Origin: Sphingomonas_L flavalba_A | Lineage (GTDB): Bacteria; Pseudomonadota; Alphaproteobacteria; Sphingomonadales; Sphingomonadaceae | DNA: 64,000 bases | NCBI RefSeq assembly: GCF_047553045.1 | Contig: NZ_CP180208.1 | Span: 1,426,001-1,490,000 of the forward strand | Direction: 5' to 3' | Shown here: in pieces, positions 26,512-34,502 of the stretch | Layout: every line of letters starts with the position of its first letter | Numbering within the stretch: the stretch's first letter is position 1 | The notes under the pieces: model-generated | Told to the model about the DNA's origin: nothing | The model's database searches: none | What the model saw: the letters and a program-made list of their open reading frames with translations, nothing else | Made by a program: the position numbers and the translations under genes

Positions 26512-27318
26512 ATGCGCTTCGCGTTCCACAAGATGCACGGGTTGGGCAACGACTTCGTTGTCGTCGACGCGCGCGTGACTGCGTTTCCGGTCGATGCCGC
26601 GCTGGCACGTGGCATCGCCGACCGCCACCGCGGCATCGGCTGCGATCAACTGATCCTGCTCGAACCGGCCCGCGACGCCGACCTGACGATGCGGATATTC
26701 AACGCCGACGGCAGCGAGGTGGAGGCGTGCGGCAACGCCACGCGCTGCGTCGCCGCGCTGGTTGGCGGGGATGTCGCGATCGCGACGGCCGGGGGCCTGC
26801 TCCACGCCAGCGCGGCAGGCGGCGGCGCCAACGTCGACATGGGTGGACCCCGCTTCGACTGGGATGGGATCCCCCTCGCCTACGCGATGGATACGCTGAC
26901 CATGCCGGTCGGCTGGGAGGGACTGGCGCAGCCGGCGGCGGTCAATGTCGGCAACCCGCACGTCATCTTCTTCGTGCCCGATCTCGACGCGGTCGATCTG
27001 GCGCGGCTCGGCCCGCTGATCGAGCATGACCCGCTGTTTCCGCAGCGGATCAACGTCAACGTCGCGCAAATGCTCGCCCCAGACCATATCCGGCTGGCGG
27101 TGTGGGAACGCGGCGCCGGACTGACCCGCGCCTGCGGAACCGGTGCCTGCGCCACCGCCGTCGCCGCGATCCGGCGCGGGCTGGCCAGCGGGCCGCTGAC
27201 CGTGACCCTGCCCGGCGGGCCGCTGGTTATCGACTGGGTGCCCGGTGGACGTATCCTGATGCGGGGGCCGGCCACGCACGTTTTTTCCGGCGAGGCCGAC
27301 ACGGACGCTTTTCGATGA
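26512..27318 (+). CDS. dapF: Diaminopimelate epimerase
   Basis: 268 residues, the normal length. It converts LL- to meso-diaminopimelate, the last but one step to lysine and the source of the peptidoglycan cross-link residue. The two catalytic cysteines are visible in ACGNATRC and ACGTGACATAV. The N-terminal FHKMHGLGNDFVVVD and the NPHVIFF motif are typical. It is the first gene of dapF-mtaB-ftsY-yciB; the mtaB start overlaps its stop as ATGA. Confidence 0.96.
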   Translation: MRFAFHKMHGLGNDFVVVDARVTAFPVDAALARGIADRHRGIGCDQLILLEPARDADLTMRIFNADGSEVEACGNATRCVAALVGGDVAIATAGGLLHASAAGGGANVDMGGPRFDWDGIPLAYAMDTLTMPVGWEGLAQPAAVNVGNPHVIFFVPDLDAVDLARLGPLIEHDPLFPQRINVNVAQMLAPDHIRLAVWERGAGLTRACGTGACATAVAAIRRGLASGPLTVTLPGGPLVIDWVPGGRILMRGPATHVFSGEADTDAFR

Positions 27319-28523
27319 GCGTCGAGACGATCACCCTCGGTTGCCGGCTGAACATCGCCGAGAGCGCGGCGATGCGCGCGGTTGCCGCCGATGCGGGCGA
27401 TCTGGTCATTATCAACAGTTGTGCCGTCACCCAGGAAGCCGTGCGCCAGACCCGCAAGGCGATCCGCCGGGCCCGGCGCGATCACCCCGCCGCCCGCCTG
27501 TTCGTCACCGGTTGCGCGGCGGAGCTGGACCCGCAGAGCTTTGCGGCGATGCCGGAGGTGTCGCGCGTGCTGGGGCTGGCCGACAAATTCCGGCGCGACA
27601 GCTATACTTCGGAGCCCCTGCCCGCGCCTTTCGCCCCGACGGTGCCGGCCGACAGCGACCATGCCCGCGCCTTCGTCGCGGTGCAGAATGGCTGCGACCA
27701 CCGCTGCACCTTCTGCATCATTCCCCATGCGCGTGGCCCGGCGCGCTCGTTGCCGGCCGGGGCGGTGATCGATACGATCCGCGAGCTGGTCGCCAGCGGG
27801 CGGCGGGAAGTCGTCCTGACCGGCGTCGACCTGACCAGCTATGGTGCCGATCTGCCGGGCCAGCCGACGCTCGGCGCGCTGGTCGCCCGCATTCTGAAAC
27901 TGGTCCCGGAGCTGCCGCGCCTGCGCCTCTCATCGTTGGACCCGGTCGAGATCGATCCGCTGCTGCTCGACCTGATCACCGGCGAGCCAAGGCTGATGCC
28001 CCATCTTCATCTGTCGTTGCAGGCCGGCGACGATATGATCCTGAAACGGATGAAGCGGCGCCACGCCCGCGCCGACGCCGTCGCGCTGGTCGCACGGGTC
28101 AAGGCCGCCCGGCCGGAGGTGGCGATCGGCGCCGACATCATCGCCGGCTTCCCGACCGAGACCGAGGCGATGTTCGCCAACAGCCTGGCGCTGGTTGCCG
28201 ACTGCGCGATCGTTTTCGGCCATATCTTCCCCTATTCGCCGCGCGCCGGCACCCCGGCGGCCCGGATGCCGCAAGTCGCGCCGGAAGTGGCGCGCGCCCG
28301 CGCCGCCCGGCTGCGCGCGGCCTGCGACGCCCAGCGCGCGGTTTGGCTCGACGAACTGGCCGGCACCACCCAGGCCGTGCTGGTTGAGCGCGACGGTATG
28401 ACGGGCCATGCCGGCAATTTCGCGCGACTGCGTCTCGATCGTCCCGCGCTGCCCGGCACAGTCGTGGCTGTAACGGTCGACGGGCGCGATGGAGACACGC
28501 TGTTGGTACGGGAAGCGGCATGA
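27315..28523 (+). CDS. mtaB: tRNA t6A37 methylthiotransferase MtaB-type (radical SAM)
   Basis: 402 residues. The N-terminal UPF0004 domain (ETITLGCRLNIAES, INSCAVTQEA, FVTGCAAE) supplies three cysteines for the auxiliary iron-sulfur cluster. The radical SAM core has CDHRCTFCIIP, and a short C-terminal TRAM-like part follows. The 'LGCRLN' form and the short TRAM point to MtaB (ms2t6A37 on tRNAs decoding ANN) rather than MiaB or RimO. It is coupled to dapF and to ftsY by ATGA overlaps, an order also common in other alphaproteobacteria. MtaB against MiaB is decided from motif flavour only. Confidence 0.87.
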   Translation: MSVETITLGCRLNIAESAAMRAVAADAGDLVIINSCAVTQEAVRQTRKAIRRARRDHPAARLFVTGCAAELDPQSFAAMPEVSRVLGLADKFRRDSYTSEPLPAPFAPTVPADSDHARAFVAVQNGCDHRCTFCIIPHARGPARSLPAGAVIDTIRELVASGRREVVLTGVDLTSYGADLPGQPTLGALVARILKLVPELPRLRLSSLDPVEIDPLLLDLITGEPRLMPHLHLSLQAGDDMILKRMKRRHARADAVALVARVKAARPEVAIGADIIAGFPTETEAMFANSLALVADCAIVFGHIFPYSPRAGTPAARMPQVAPEVARARAARLRAACDAQRAVWLDELAGTTQAVLVERDGMTGHAGNFARLRLDRPALPGTVVAVTVDGRDGDTLLVREAA

Positions 28524-29470
28524 GCGGATTACGCTGGCATGAGAAGCTGATCGGCGGGTTCCGGCGCACGTCGGACCGACTGGGTGAGAACCTGACCGGT
28601 CTGTTCACACGGACGACGCTGGACAAGGATACGCTCGACGAGATCGAAGAGGCGCTGATCGTCTCCGACCTTGGCCCGGCCACCGCCGGCAGGATCCGCG
28701 ATCGGCTGGCCGACGACCGCTTCGAGCGCGGGCTGGACGAGGCCGGCGTGCGCCAGGTCGTTGCCGACGAGATCGCCAAGGTACTGCGCCCGGTCGCCGA
28801 ACCGCTGGAGGTCGACGCCTTTCCCCGGCCGCAGGTGATCCTGGTCATCGGCGTCAACGGGTCCGGCAAGACGACGACGATCGCCAAGCTCGCCCACCTG
28901 TTCCTGGAACAGGATTACGGGGTGATGCTCGCCGCGGGCGACACCTTCCGCGCCGCCGCGATCGGTCAGCTCAAGGTCTGGGCGGAACGGATCGGCGTGC
29001 CGATCGTCACCGGGCCGGAGGGCGGCGACGCCGCCGGGCTGGTGTGGGACGCGGTCAAGCAGGCGACGGCGACCGGCATCGACGTGCTGATCGTCGACAC
29101 CGCCGGCCGTTTGCAGAACAAGCGCGAACTGATGGACGAGCTGGCCAAGATCCGTCGCGTTCTCGGTCGGATCAACCCGGAGGCGCCGCACGATGTCGTC
29201 CTCGTCCTCGACGCGACGACCGGCCAGAACGCGCTGTCGCAGATCGAGGTGTTCCGGGAAGTCGCCGGGGTCACCGGGCTGGTGATGACGAAGCTGGACG
29301 GCACCGCGCGCGGCGGCGTGCTGGTCGCGGCGGCCGAGAAATTCCAGTTGCCGATCCACGCGATCGGTGTCGGCGAAGGCATGGATGACCTGCGGCCGTT
29401 CGATGCCGACGAACTGGCGCGGGCGATCGCCGGCGCCGATCCCCAGCCAGCCGGCAAAGCCAGCGGCTGA
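28520..29470 (+). CDS. ftsY: Signal recognition particle receptor FtsY
   Basis: 316 residues, a short form lacking the long acidic A domain of E. coli FtsY, as is usual in alphaproteobacteria. FtsY docks SRP-ribosome complexes at the inner membrane. The NG domain is complete: an N-terminal amphipathic LGENLTGLFTR region, GVNGSGKTTTIAKLA (P loop), DTFRAAAIGQL, DTAGRLQNK, TKLDGTARGG and the GVGEGMDDLRPFD end. It overlaps mtaB by ATGA and is followed by yciB after 64 bases. Confidence 0.96.
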   Translation: MSGLRWHEKLIGGFRRTSDRLGENLTGLFTRTTLDKDTLDEIEEALIVSDLGPATAGRIRDRLADDRFERGLDEAGVRQVVADEIAKVLRPVAEPLEVDAFPRPQVILVIGVNGSGKTTTIAKLAHLFLEQDYGVMLAAGDTFRAAAIGQLKVWAERIGVPIVTGPEGGDAAGLVWDAVKQATATGIDVLIVDTAGRLQNKRELMDELAKIRRVLGRINPEAPHDVVLVLDATTGQNALSQIEVFREVAGVTGLVMTKLDGTARGGVLVAAAEKFQLPIHAIGVGEGMDDLRPFDADELARAIAGADPQPAGKASG

Positions 29471-29534
29471 TCCGCGTGGAGCTTTCGGCCGCGTCGGCGG
29501 TTGCCGCCCCATTCCCCCGTTCAAGGAGCCAGTC

Positions 29535-30158
29535 TTGACCACGCCTACCCAGAAGGACCCGATCTCGCCCGGTCTGCGCATGGCGCTGGACTTCGGGCCG
29601 CTGGCGACCTTCTTCATCGCCAACGCGCTGGCGCCGGAGCCAAAGGTCATGAAGGTGCTGGTCGCGACCAGCGCGTTCATGGTCGCGACCGTGGTCGCGA
29701 TGCTGGTGTCGTGGATGAAGGCGGGCCGTATTTCGCCGATGCTGTGGATTACCGGCGCGCTGGTCGTCGTGTTCGGCGGGCTGACCGTTTGGTTTCACGA
29801 CGAGACGTTCATCAAGGTCAAGCCGACGATCGTCTACACGATGTTCGCCGTCATCCTGGGCTACGGCCTTGCCACCGGCCGCCCGCTGCTGCGAATGCTG
29901 CTGGAAAGCGCTTATCCGGGGCTGGATGATACCGGCTGGCGCAAGCTGACCATCAACTGGGCGCTGTTCTTTCTCGCGATGGCGGTGCTGAACGAAGCCG
30001 TTTGGCGGACCCAGAGCTGGGATTTCTGGGTGGCGTTCAAGCTGTGGGGTGCGGTACCGCTGACCCTGCTGTTCGCGATCGCCAACATTCCGATGCTGCT
30101 GAAACACGGCTTGCGTGAGCCGGATACGAAGGCGCCGCCGCTACCGCCGGAAGGCTGA
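29535..30158 (+). CDS. yciB: Inner membrane septation protein A family (YciB/IspZ)
   Basis: 207 residues with five or six hydrophobic helices. The signature FGPLATFFIANAL at the N-terminus and the internal INWALFFLAMAVLNEAVWR are family hallmarks. E. coli YciB is an inner membrane protein that influences envelope and septum integrity. The start is a TTG at 29535 preceded by AAGGAG seven bases away; there is no suitable ATG before the conserved N-terminus. It often follows ftsY in alphaproteobacteria, as here. A strong hairpin terminator lies just downstream, shared with convergent sodB. Confidence 0.9.
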   Translation: MTTPTQKDPISPGLRMALDFGPLATFFIANALAPEPKVMKVLVATSAFMVATVVAMLVSWMKAGRISPMLWITGALVVVFGGLTVWFHDETFIKVKPTIVYTMFAVILGYGLATGRPLLRMLLESAYPGLDDTGWRKLTINWALFFLAMAVLNEAVWRTQSWDFWVAFKLWGAVPLTLLFAIANIPMLLKHGLREPDTKAPPLPPEG

Positions 30159-30163
30159 TCGGC

Positions 30164-30208
30164 AAAAAAGACGGGCCGGGGAAGGCGGTGTCCGCCCTCC
30201 CCGGCCCG
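30164..30208. terminator. Strong terminator between yciB and sodB
   Basis: A 17-base-pair stem with one mismatch (arms 30172-30188 and 30192-30208) and a three-base loop. On the minus strand it is followed by TCTTTTTT, a good intrinsic terminator for sodB; on the plus strand the following CGTTCTTCGTTC is a weaker tract for yciB. It acts probably on both strands. Confidence 0.85.
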
Positions 30209-30218
30209 CGTTCTTCGT

Positions 30219-30839
30219 TCAGCCCTGCTGGTCGGCGCGGCTGACGCCCTTGCCGTCCAGATTTTCCGCGACGAAGTCCCAGTTGATCGCGTTGGCGAGC
30301 AGCGCGTCGACATAGCCTGGCCGGGCGTTCTGGTAGTCGAGGTAGTAGGCGTGCTCCCACACGTCGAGGGTGAGCAGCGGGGTCAGTCCGTGGACCAGCG
30401 GCGTGTCGGCGTCATGCAGCGACGTGATCTTCAGCGCGTCGCCGTCCAGCACCAGCCAGGCCCAGCCGCTGGCGAAATGGCCGACTGCTTCGTCCTTCAG
30501 CGCGGCGCACAGCTTTTCGGTCGACCCGAACGATGCGTCGATCTTCTTCTGCAGATCCGCGTTCGGCGTCTTCTTCTCCGGGCTGAGGCCCAGCCAGTAG
30601 AAGCTGTGGTTCCAGATCTGCGCCGCGTTATTGAACAGGCCCTTATTGCCCTTGTCCTTCGCCGCCTTGATCACGTCCGACAGCGACGCGCCGGTCAGAC
30701 CGGCATCGCCGACCAGGCTGTTCGTCTTGTCAACATAGGCCTTGTGATGCTTGCCGTGATGGAAATCGAAGGTCTTCTCCGAAATCACATCGCCGAAAGC
30801 GGTCTTGGCGTAGGGAAGGTCCGGAAGGATGAAAGCCAT
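30219..30839 (-). CDS. sodB: Superoxide dismutase, Fe type
   Basis: 206 residues. It converts superoxide to oxygen and hydrogen peroxide, in the cytoplasm as judged by the lack of a signal peptide. The metal ligands are visible: His in FDFHHGKHH, His in WNHSFYW, and Asp and His in DVWEHAYY. The Gln in AAQIWNH, next to the active site, is the Fe-type signature. The chosen ATG at 30839 has AGGAGA upstream; an in-frame ATG 16 codons earlier gives a non-conserved extension. It is followed by a strong terminator. Confidence 0.96.
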   Translation of the reverse strand: MAFILPDLPYAKTAFGDVISEKTFDFHHGKHHKAYVDKTNSLVGDAGLTGASLSDVIKAAKDKGNKGLFNNAAQIWNHSFYWLGLSPEKKTPNADLQKKIDASFGSTEKLCAALKDEAVGHFASGWAWLVLDGDALKITSLHDADTPLVHGLTPLLTLDVWEHAYYLDYQNARPGYVDALLANAINWDFVAENLDGKGVSRADQQG

Positions 30840-30956
30840 CGTCTGATCTCCTGTCATCTGGCTGGCGGGCGAGTCCGCGTTCGTCATCGCTGCTAACGCA
30901 TCGGGCCGCGAAATGTCCCGTGCTATCTTTGCGAACGGGTCGCAGATACGGCGGCG

Positions 30957-32021
30957 TTACGATGCCGCTTCGGTGCCGCTTAGCGCGTGCTTGCGCATCG
31001 CGTGGCGTAGCTGGTCATAGGTCAGCGCCAGCGTCTTGGCGGTCAGCCGCTGATTGTACCGGCAGCGTTGCAGCGCCGCGCTCAGAATCTTCTTTTCGTA
31101 GGCATCGCAGGCGGCGCGGAAATCGCCGATTTCATCGATCGTGATGTTCATTTCGACCGCCGGGGCGGCCGCCCCGTCCGTGGGTGCCGGGCCACCGCCT
31201 TGCGGGCGGGCGGCGGCGCCCTCCGGCGCCCAGGGAGAATCGAACGGATCGAACTGGATCGCGTCGATCGCCCGTTCGGGATGATCCCAGCGATAGGCGG
31301 CGCGCTCGACGACGTTGCGCAATTCGCGGACATTGCCGGGCCAGCGATGCGCCTGCAGCGTCGCCATCGCCATGTCGGAGAAGCCGGGCCAGCGCGACCA
31401 GCCGAGTTCGGCCGCCATCCGCCGCCCGAAATGTTCGGCCAGCACCGGCACATCGCCTTCGCGAGCGCGCAATGGCGGCAGGGTCACCACCTCGAACGAC
31501 AGGCGGTCGAGCAGGTCAGCGCGAAACCGGTTCTGGGCGACAAGCGCAGGCAGATTTTCGTTGGTCGCGGCGACAATGCGTACATCGACCCGTACCGGCC
31601 GCGACGCCCCGATCCGCGTCACCTCGCCATATTCGACCGCGCGGAGCAGGCGTTCCTGCGCCGCTGCCGACAGCGTGCCCAGCTCGTCCAGAAAAAGCGT
31701 GCCGCCATGCGCTTCCTCGAAACGCCCCGCCCGCGCCCGCGCCGCGCCGGTGAAGGCGCCCGCCTCATGCCCGAACAGTTCCGCTTCGATCAGCGTTTCG
31801 GGTAGCGCGGCGCAGTTCATAACCACAAGCGGCCCGTCCCAGCGCGGACTGAGGCGGTGAAGGCGCTCGGCAACCAGTTCCTTGCCGGTGCCGCGCTCGC
31901 CGATCACCAGCACCGGCCGGTTGAGCGCAGCCGCCCGGCTCGCCCGCTCGACGGAGTCCAGGAAGGGCAGCGACTGACCGATGAACGCGTCTTTCCGATC
32001 CATGCCGGGATATGGTGACAT
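30957..32021 (-). CDS. pspF: PspF-type sigma-54 activator of the psp operon
   Basis: 354 residues. It lacks an N-terminal sensor domain, as PspF does, and starts directly with the AAA+ sigma-54 interaction domain. Walker A is GERGTGKELVAE, the sigma-54 contact loop ELFGHEAGAFTGA carries GAFTGA, Walker B is GTLFLDEL, and the arginine-finger region follows. The C-terminus holds a helix-turn-helix (NQRLTAKTLALTYDQLRHAMRKH). It is divergent from the psp genes, whose promoter has a sigma-54 GG-N10-GC element. In E. coli PspA holds PspF inactive until envelope stress. An ATG at 32003 is an alternative start. Confidence 0.94.
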   Translation of the reverse strand: MSPYPGMDRKDAFIGQSLPFLDSVERASRAAALNRPVLVIGERGTGKELVAERLHRLSPRWDGPLVVMNCAALPETLIEAELFGHEAGAFTGAARARAGRFEEAHGGTLFLDELGTLSAAAQERLLRAVEYGEVTRIGASRPVRVDVRIVAATNENLPALVAQNRFRADLLDRLSFEVVTLPPLRAREGDVPVLAEHFGRRMAAELGWSRWPGFSDMAMATLQAHRWPGNVRELRNVVERAAYRWDHPERAIDAIQFDPFDSPWAPEGAAARPQGGGPAPTDGAAAPAVEMNITIDEIGDFRAACDAYEKKILSAALQRCRYNQRLTAKTLALTYDQLRHAMRKHALSGTEAAS

Positions 32022-32102
32022 TTCCCAACTATTGGCAACAAAAATTCATCGCTCTCACGATTCAAACATAAAAAACGGCGGAAATCCGTGCGCGCCCAAT
32101 TC

Positions 32103-32118
32103 TGGCACGGCCAATGCT
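32103..32118 (+). promoter_or_regulatory. Sigma-54 promoter of the psp operon
   Basis: TGGCACGGCCAATGCT contains the sigma-54 elements GG (32104-32105) and GC (32116-32117) separated by exactly ten bases, close to the consensus TGGCACG-N4-TTGC. It lies about 57 bases before the first small gene of the psp operon and opposite pspF, whose binding sites should lie in 32022-32100. Confidence 0.85.
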
Positions 32119-32174
32119 TAGAACAGGTCGAACCGCCTGGGCGACCGGCGGCACCAAACACAGGGAGACCGATA

Positions 32175-32336
32175 ATGTTCAAGGGTTATGAGATCAGCAA
32201 AGCCACATCCGTCCTGCTCTGCACCGTGCTGTTCAGCGCCACCTGCGTGCTGAGCGCGGTCGGCCCGGCCGGTGCCGCCGGTGCGGCGGCGATCGATGCC
32301 GCCCATGCATCCCCTGTCGTCGCGCCGCTGGCATGA
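32175..32336 (+). CDS. Small single-pass membrane peptide, first gene of the psp operon
   Basis: 53 residues: a short charged start (MFKGYEISK), one hydrophobic segment (about 10-35, SVLLCTVLFSATCVLSAVG), then an Ala-rich tail. It looks like a membrane-anchored or secreted small peptide and has a good GGGAG site before its ATG. It lies between the sigma-54 promoter and pspA, so it is the promoter-proximal gene of the stress operon. It is not a member of the classical E. coli set pspA-E. I do not recognise a function; it might tune PspA or PspF at the membrane, as PspB and PspC do. Confidence 0.65.
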   Translation: MFKGYEISKATSVLLCTVLFSATCVLSAVGPAGAAGAAAIDAAHASPVVAPLA

Positions 32337-32348
32337 CGACAGGCCCCG

Positions 32349-32390
32349 CCGGGATGAGCGTGATGCCCCCCTCACGCGCGCTCATCCCGG
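32349..32390. repeat. Inverted repeat between the small peptide gene and pspA
   Basis: A 12-base perfect inverted repeat, CCGGGATGAGCG at 32349-32360 and CGCTCATCCCGG at 32379-32390, extended inward by a further TGA/TCA pairing after a small bulge. There is no T-run. In the mRNA it would be a strong hairpin between two genes of one operon, suited to stabilising or processing the transcript. Confidence 0.7.
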
Positions 32391-32455
32391 CACCCCGCCT
32401 GCACAGGGCGGATACCCCGCAACCCCAACCGCGTTTCAGTTTCAGGAGCCATACG

Positions 32456-33133
32456 ATGGGAATCTTCTCGCGCACCCGTGACATCATCGCCGCCAACGTC
32501 ACCGATCTGCTCGATCGGGCGGAGGACCCGGCGAAGATGATCCGCATGATCATCATCGAGATGGAGGAGACGCTGGTCGAGGTTCGCGCTTCCGCAGCGC
32601 GGACGATCGCCGACCAGAAGGAGATGCGCCGCCATATCGTCAAACTGGGCAGCCTGCAGGACGGCTGGACGGAGAAGGCGGAACTGGCGCTGTCCAAGGG
32701 CCGGGAAGACCTGGCAAAGGCCGCGCTGGTCGAAAAGCAGAAGGCCCGCGACATGGCCGAACAGATGGAAGCGGAGATCAAGCTGCTCGACGATGCGCTG
32801 CACGCGTCGGAAACGGACATCGCCAAGCTTCAGGCCAAGCTGCGCGAGGCGCGCGCCCGCCAGAACGCGATCGTCACCCGCATGGAAAGCGCCCACAACC
32901 GGCTGAAGCTACGTGAGGCTTATGCCGGGCCGAAGATCGACGAGGCATTCAGCCGCTTCGAACTGCTCGAACGCCGCGCCGACCTGGCCGAGGGGCGCGC
33001 CGATGCCGCCGGTTTCGGCGCCGCGCCAAAGAGCCTGGAGGAGGAAATCTCCGAGCTGCGCTCCAACGACAAGGTCGAGGCAGAGCTGGCCGCGCTGAAG
33101 GCCAAGGCTGCCGGCCAGCCGCAGGAGGGCTGA
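32456..33133 (+). CDS. pspA: Phage shock protein A
   Basis: 225 residues, the usual length. PspA is an ESCRT-III-like coiled-coil protein that binds the inner side of stressed membranes and represses PspF when free. The N-terminal amphipathic helix (MGIFSRTRDIIAANVTDLL) and long coiled coils (for example LREARARQNAIVTRM) are clear. The ATG at 32456 has AGGAG eight bases upstream. The frame is open back to an ATG at 32333 overlapping the preceding stop, but this would bury the conserved amphipathic helix. It is followed by pspB after four bases. Confidence 0.95.
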   Translation: MGIFSRTRDIIAANVTDLLDRAEDPAKMIRMIIIEMEETLVEVRASAARTIADQKEMRRHIVKLGSLQDGWTEKAELALSKGREDLAKAALVEKQKARDMAEQMEAEIKLLDDALHASETDIAKLQAKLREARARQNAIVTRMESAHNRLKLREAYAGPKIDEAFSRFELLERRADLAEGRADAAGFGAAPKSLEEEISELRSNDKVEAELAALKAKAAGQPQEG

Positions 33134-33137
33134 TACG

Positions 33138-33407
33138 ATGGAGGATATTCTCGTTCCGATCTTCGTCTGCGGCTTCCTGTTCGTGGCGATGCCCTGGCTG
33201 ATCCTCCACTACGTGACACAGTGGAAAAAAGCCGGCGGCATCACCCGTGAGGACGAGCAGTTGCTCGACGAACTGCACGAAATGGCCCGCCGGCTCGATG
33301 AGCGGATGAACTCGATCGAGCGGATCGTCGCCGCCGACAATCCCGGCATCGACCTGCGCCGGCCCGCGCCGGATTATCTCGAAACCAAGATCAGGGGAGA
33401 CCTGTGA
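33138..33407 (+). CDS. pspB: Phage shock protein B
   Basis: 89 residues. One N-terminal membrane helix (ILVPIFVCGFLFVAMPWLIL), then a coiled coil with RRLDERMNSIERIV. PspB with PspC senses membrane damage and draws PspA away from PspF. E. coli PspB is about 74 residues, so this one has a longer tail (RRPAPDYLETKIRGDL). It ends in an overlap with pspC. Three further small genes downstream share its helix-plus-coil layout. Confidence 0.9.
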   Translation: MEDILVPIFVCGFLFVAMPWLILHYVTQWKKAGGITREDEQLLDELHEMARRLDERMNSIERIVAADNPGIDLRRPAPDYLETKIRGDL

Positions 33408-33787
33408 TGAGCGCCAGCCGCACCAAATTCTATCTCGACAAGCAGAACGCCAAATGGCTGGGCGTCTGCGCCGGGATCGCCGACTATACCGGCATAGACG
33501 TGATGTGGGTGCGTATCGGCACGGTGCTGCTCACCCTGATGGGCGGCTTTCCGTGGACGCTGCTTGCCTACTGGCTAGCCGCCTGGATGGGCACGCCGAA
33601 ACCGCTCGGCCTGTACAGTACGGCGGAGGAGGCGAAGTTCTGGCAGGGGGTCCGCACCTCGCCGGCCCGCTCCACCCGCGACGTTCGCGCCCGCTTCCGC
33701 GATATCGACCGGCGGCTGGCCGACATGGAACTGTACTACACCAGCCGTAACAGCCGGCTCGCCGACGAGATCGACAGCCTGCGCTGA
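33407..33787 (+). CDS. pspC: Phage shock protein C (PspC domain)
   Basis: 126 residues from ATG 33407 (one-base overlap with the pspB stop; a GTG at 33404 is also possible). The PspC domain spans about residues 5-65: KWLGVCAGIADYTGIDVMWVR, in two stretches, and then the membrane helix LLTLMGGFPWTLLAYWLAAW. A C-terminal charged helix (FRDIDRRLADMELYYTSRN) follows, which in E. coli contacts PspA or PspB. It anchors the psp response at the inner membrane. Confidence 0.92.
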   Translation: MSASRTKFYLDKQNAKWLGVCAGIADYTGIDVMWVRIGTVLLTLMGGFPWTLLAYWLAAWMGTPKPLGLYSTAEEAKFWQGVRTSPARSTRDVRARFRDIDRRLADMELYYTSRNSRLADEIDSLR

Positions 33788-33862
33788 TCGAAGCGGCCCG
33801 GCGGTTCGTCGAAACCGGATCGCCGCCGCCGCGAAGCGGCTGACAAGAAACAGGGAAAGCCC

Positions 33863-34186
33863 ATGACCGACAAACTTCTTTTTCTCCAGCAAATGGCCCC
33901 GTTCATTGCGGTCATGACCGCGCTGTGCGTCGGCGGCTGGGCACTCACCACCTGGCTGCGCGTCCGCCACGGCTATCCGCTGGAAAACAGTTGGGGCAAG
34001 GCGATCTACCCGCGCAAGGATGAGGAAACGCAGGAGCGGATCAAGCTTCTCACGCAGGAGAACGCCCAGCTCCGCGCCGAGTTGGGCGCGATCAAGGACC
34101 GGCTCGCCAATGTCGAGCGGATCGTCACCGATAGCGCCCATAGCCTTGCCCACGAGATCGAGGGGTTGCGCGGCATCGCCAACTGA
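33863..34186 (+). CDS. Small membrane-anchored coiled-coil protein (PspB-like)
   Basis: 107 residues. One N-terminal membrane helix (APFIAVMTALCVGGWALTTWL), then a charged linker and a coiled coil (LLTQENAQLRAELGAIKDR) ending in LANVERIVTDSAHSLAHEIE. The segment DRLANVERIVTD parallels ERMNSIERIVAAD of PspB, so it is probably a diverged PspB relative. It lies 75 bases after pspC with its own AGGGAAAG site and very likely belongs to the same operon. No specific function is known; partner of PspA, PspB or PspC is inferred. Confidence 0.7.
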   Translation: MTDKLLFLQQMAPFIAVMTALCVGGWALTTWLRVRHGYPLENSWGKAIYPRKDEETQERIKLLTQENAQLRAELGAIKDRLANVERIVTDSAHSLAHEIEGLRGIAN

Positions 34187-34212
34187 TCCGCGAACCGACA
34201 GGGAGAAGACCC

Positions 34213-34461
34213 ATGAATCCGTTCGAAATGGTCGTGCTGATCGTCGCGATCACCGCCGTCGCCAGCGTGTTGCGCGCCCGATACGGCATCGGCAGATCGC
34301 GCGGCGGCCGGCAGGATATAGCCGTGCCGGATGCGGAGGCCAGCCGGATGCGCGATGAGATCCGCGCGTTGAAGGACCGCGTCGCCGTTCTCGAACGGCT
34401 GGCGACCGACGACAACAACAGCCTGGAGCGCGAGATCGAACGCCTGCGCGACAAGGCCTGA
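34213..34461 (+). CDS. Small membrane-anchored coiled-coil protein (PspB-like)
   Basis: 82 residues. A short hydrophobic N-terminus (FEMVVLIVAITAVASVL), a basic stretch (RARYGIGRSRGGR), then a coiled coil with DEIRALKDRVAVLERLATDD. The core DRVAVLERLATDD repeats the pattern seen in PspB and in the preceding gene, indicating a duplicated family. An AGGGAGAAG site precedes the ATG and the gap to the previous stop is 26 bases. It is likely a component of the extended psp response. Unknown by direct evidence. Confidence 0.68.
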   Translation: MNPFEMVVLIVAITAVASVLRARYGIGRSRGGRQDIAVPDAEASRMRDEIRALKDRVAVLERLATDDNNSLEREIERLRDKA

Positions 34462-34502
34462 CCCCGTCCCGATTTACCCGATCACGAGCAGAGGCCCATG
34501 CC

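Noticed and set aside
32333..32455. N-terminally extended PspA starting at 32333
   Set aside because: It would place 41 low-complexity residues before the conserved amphipathic helix, and a good AGGAG site precedes the ATG at 32456.
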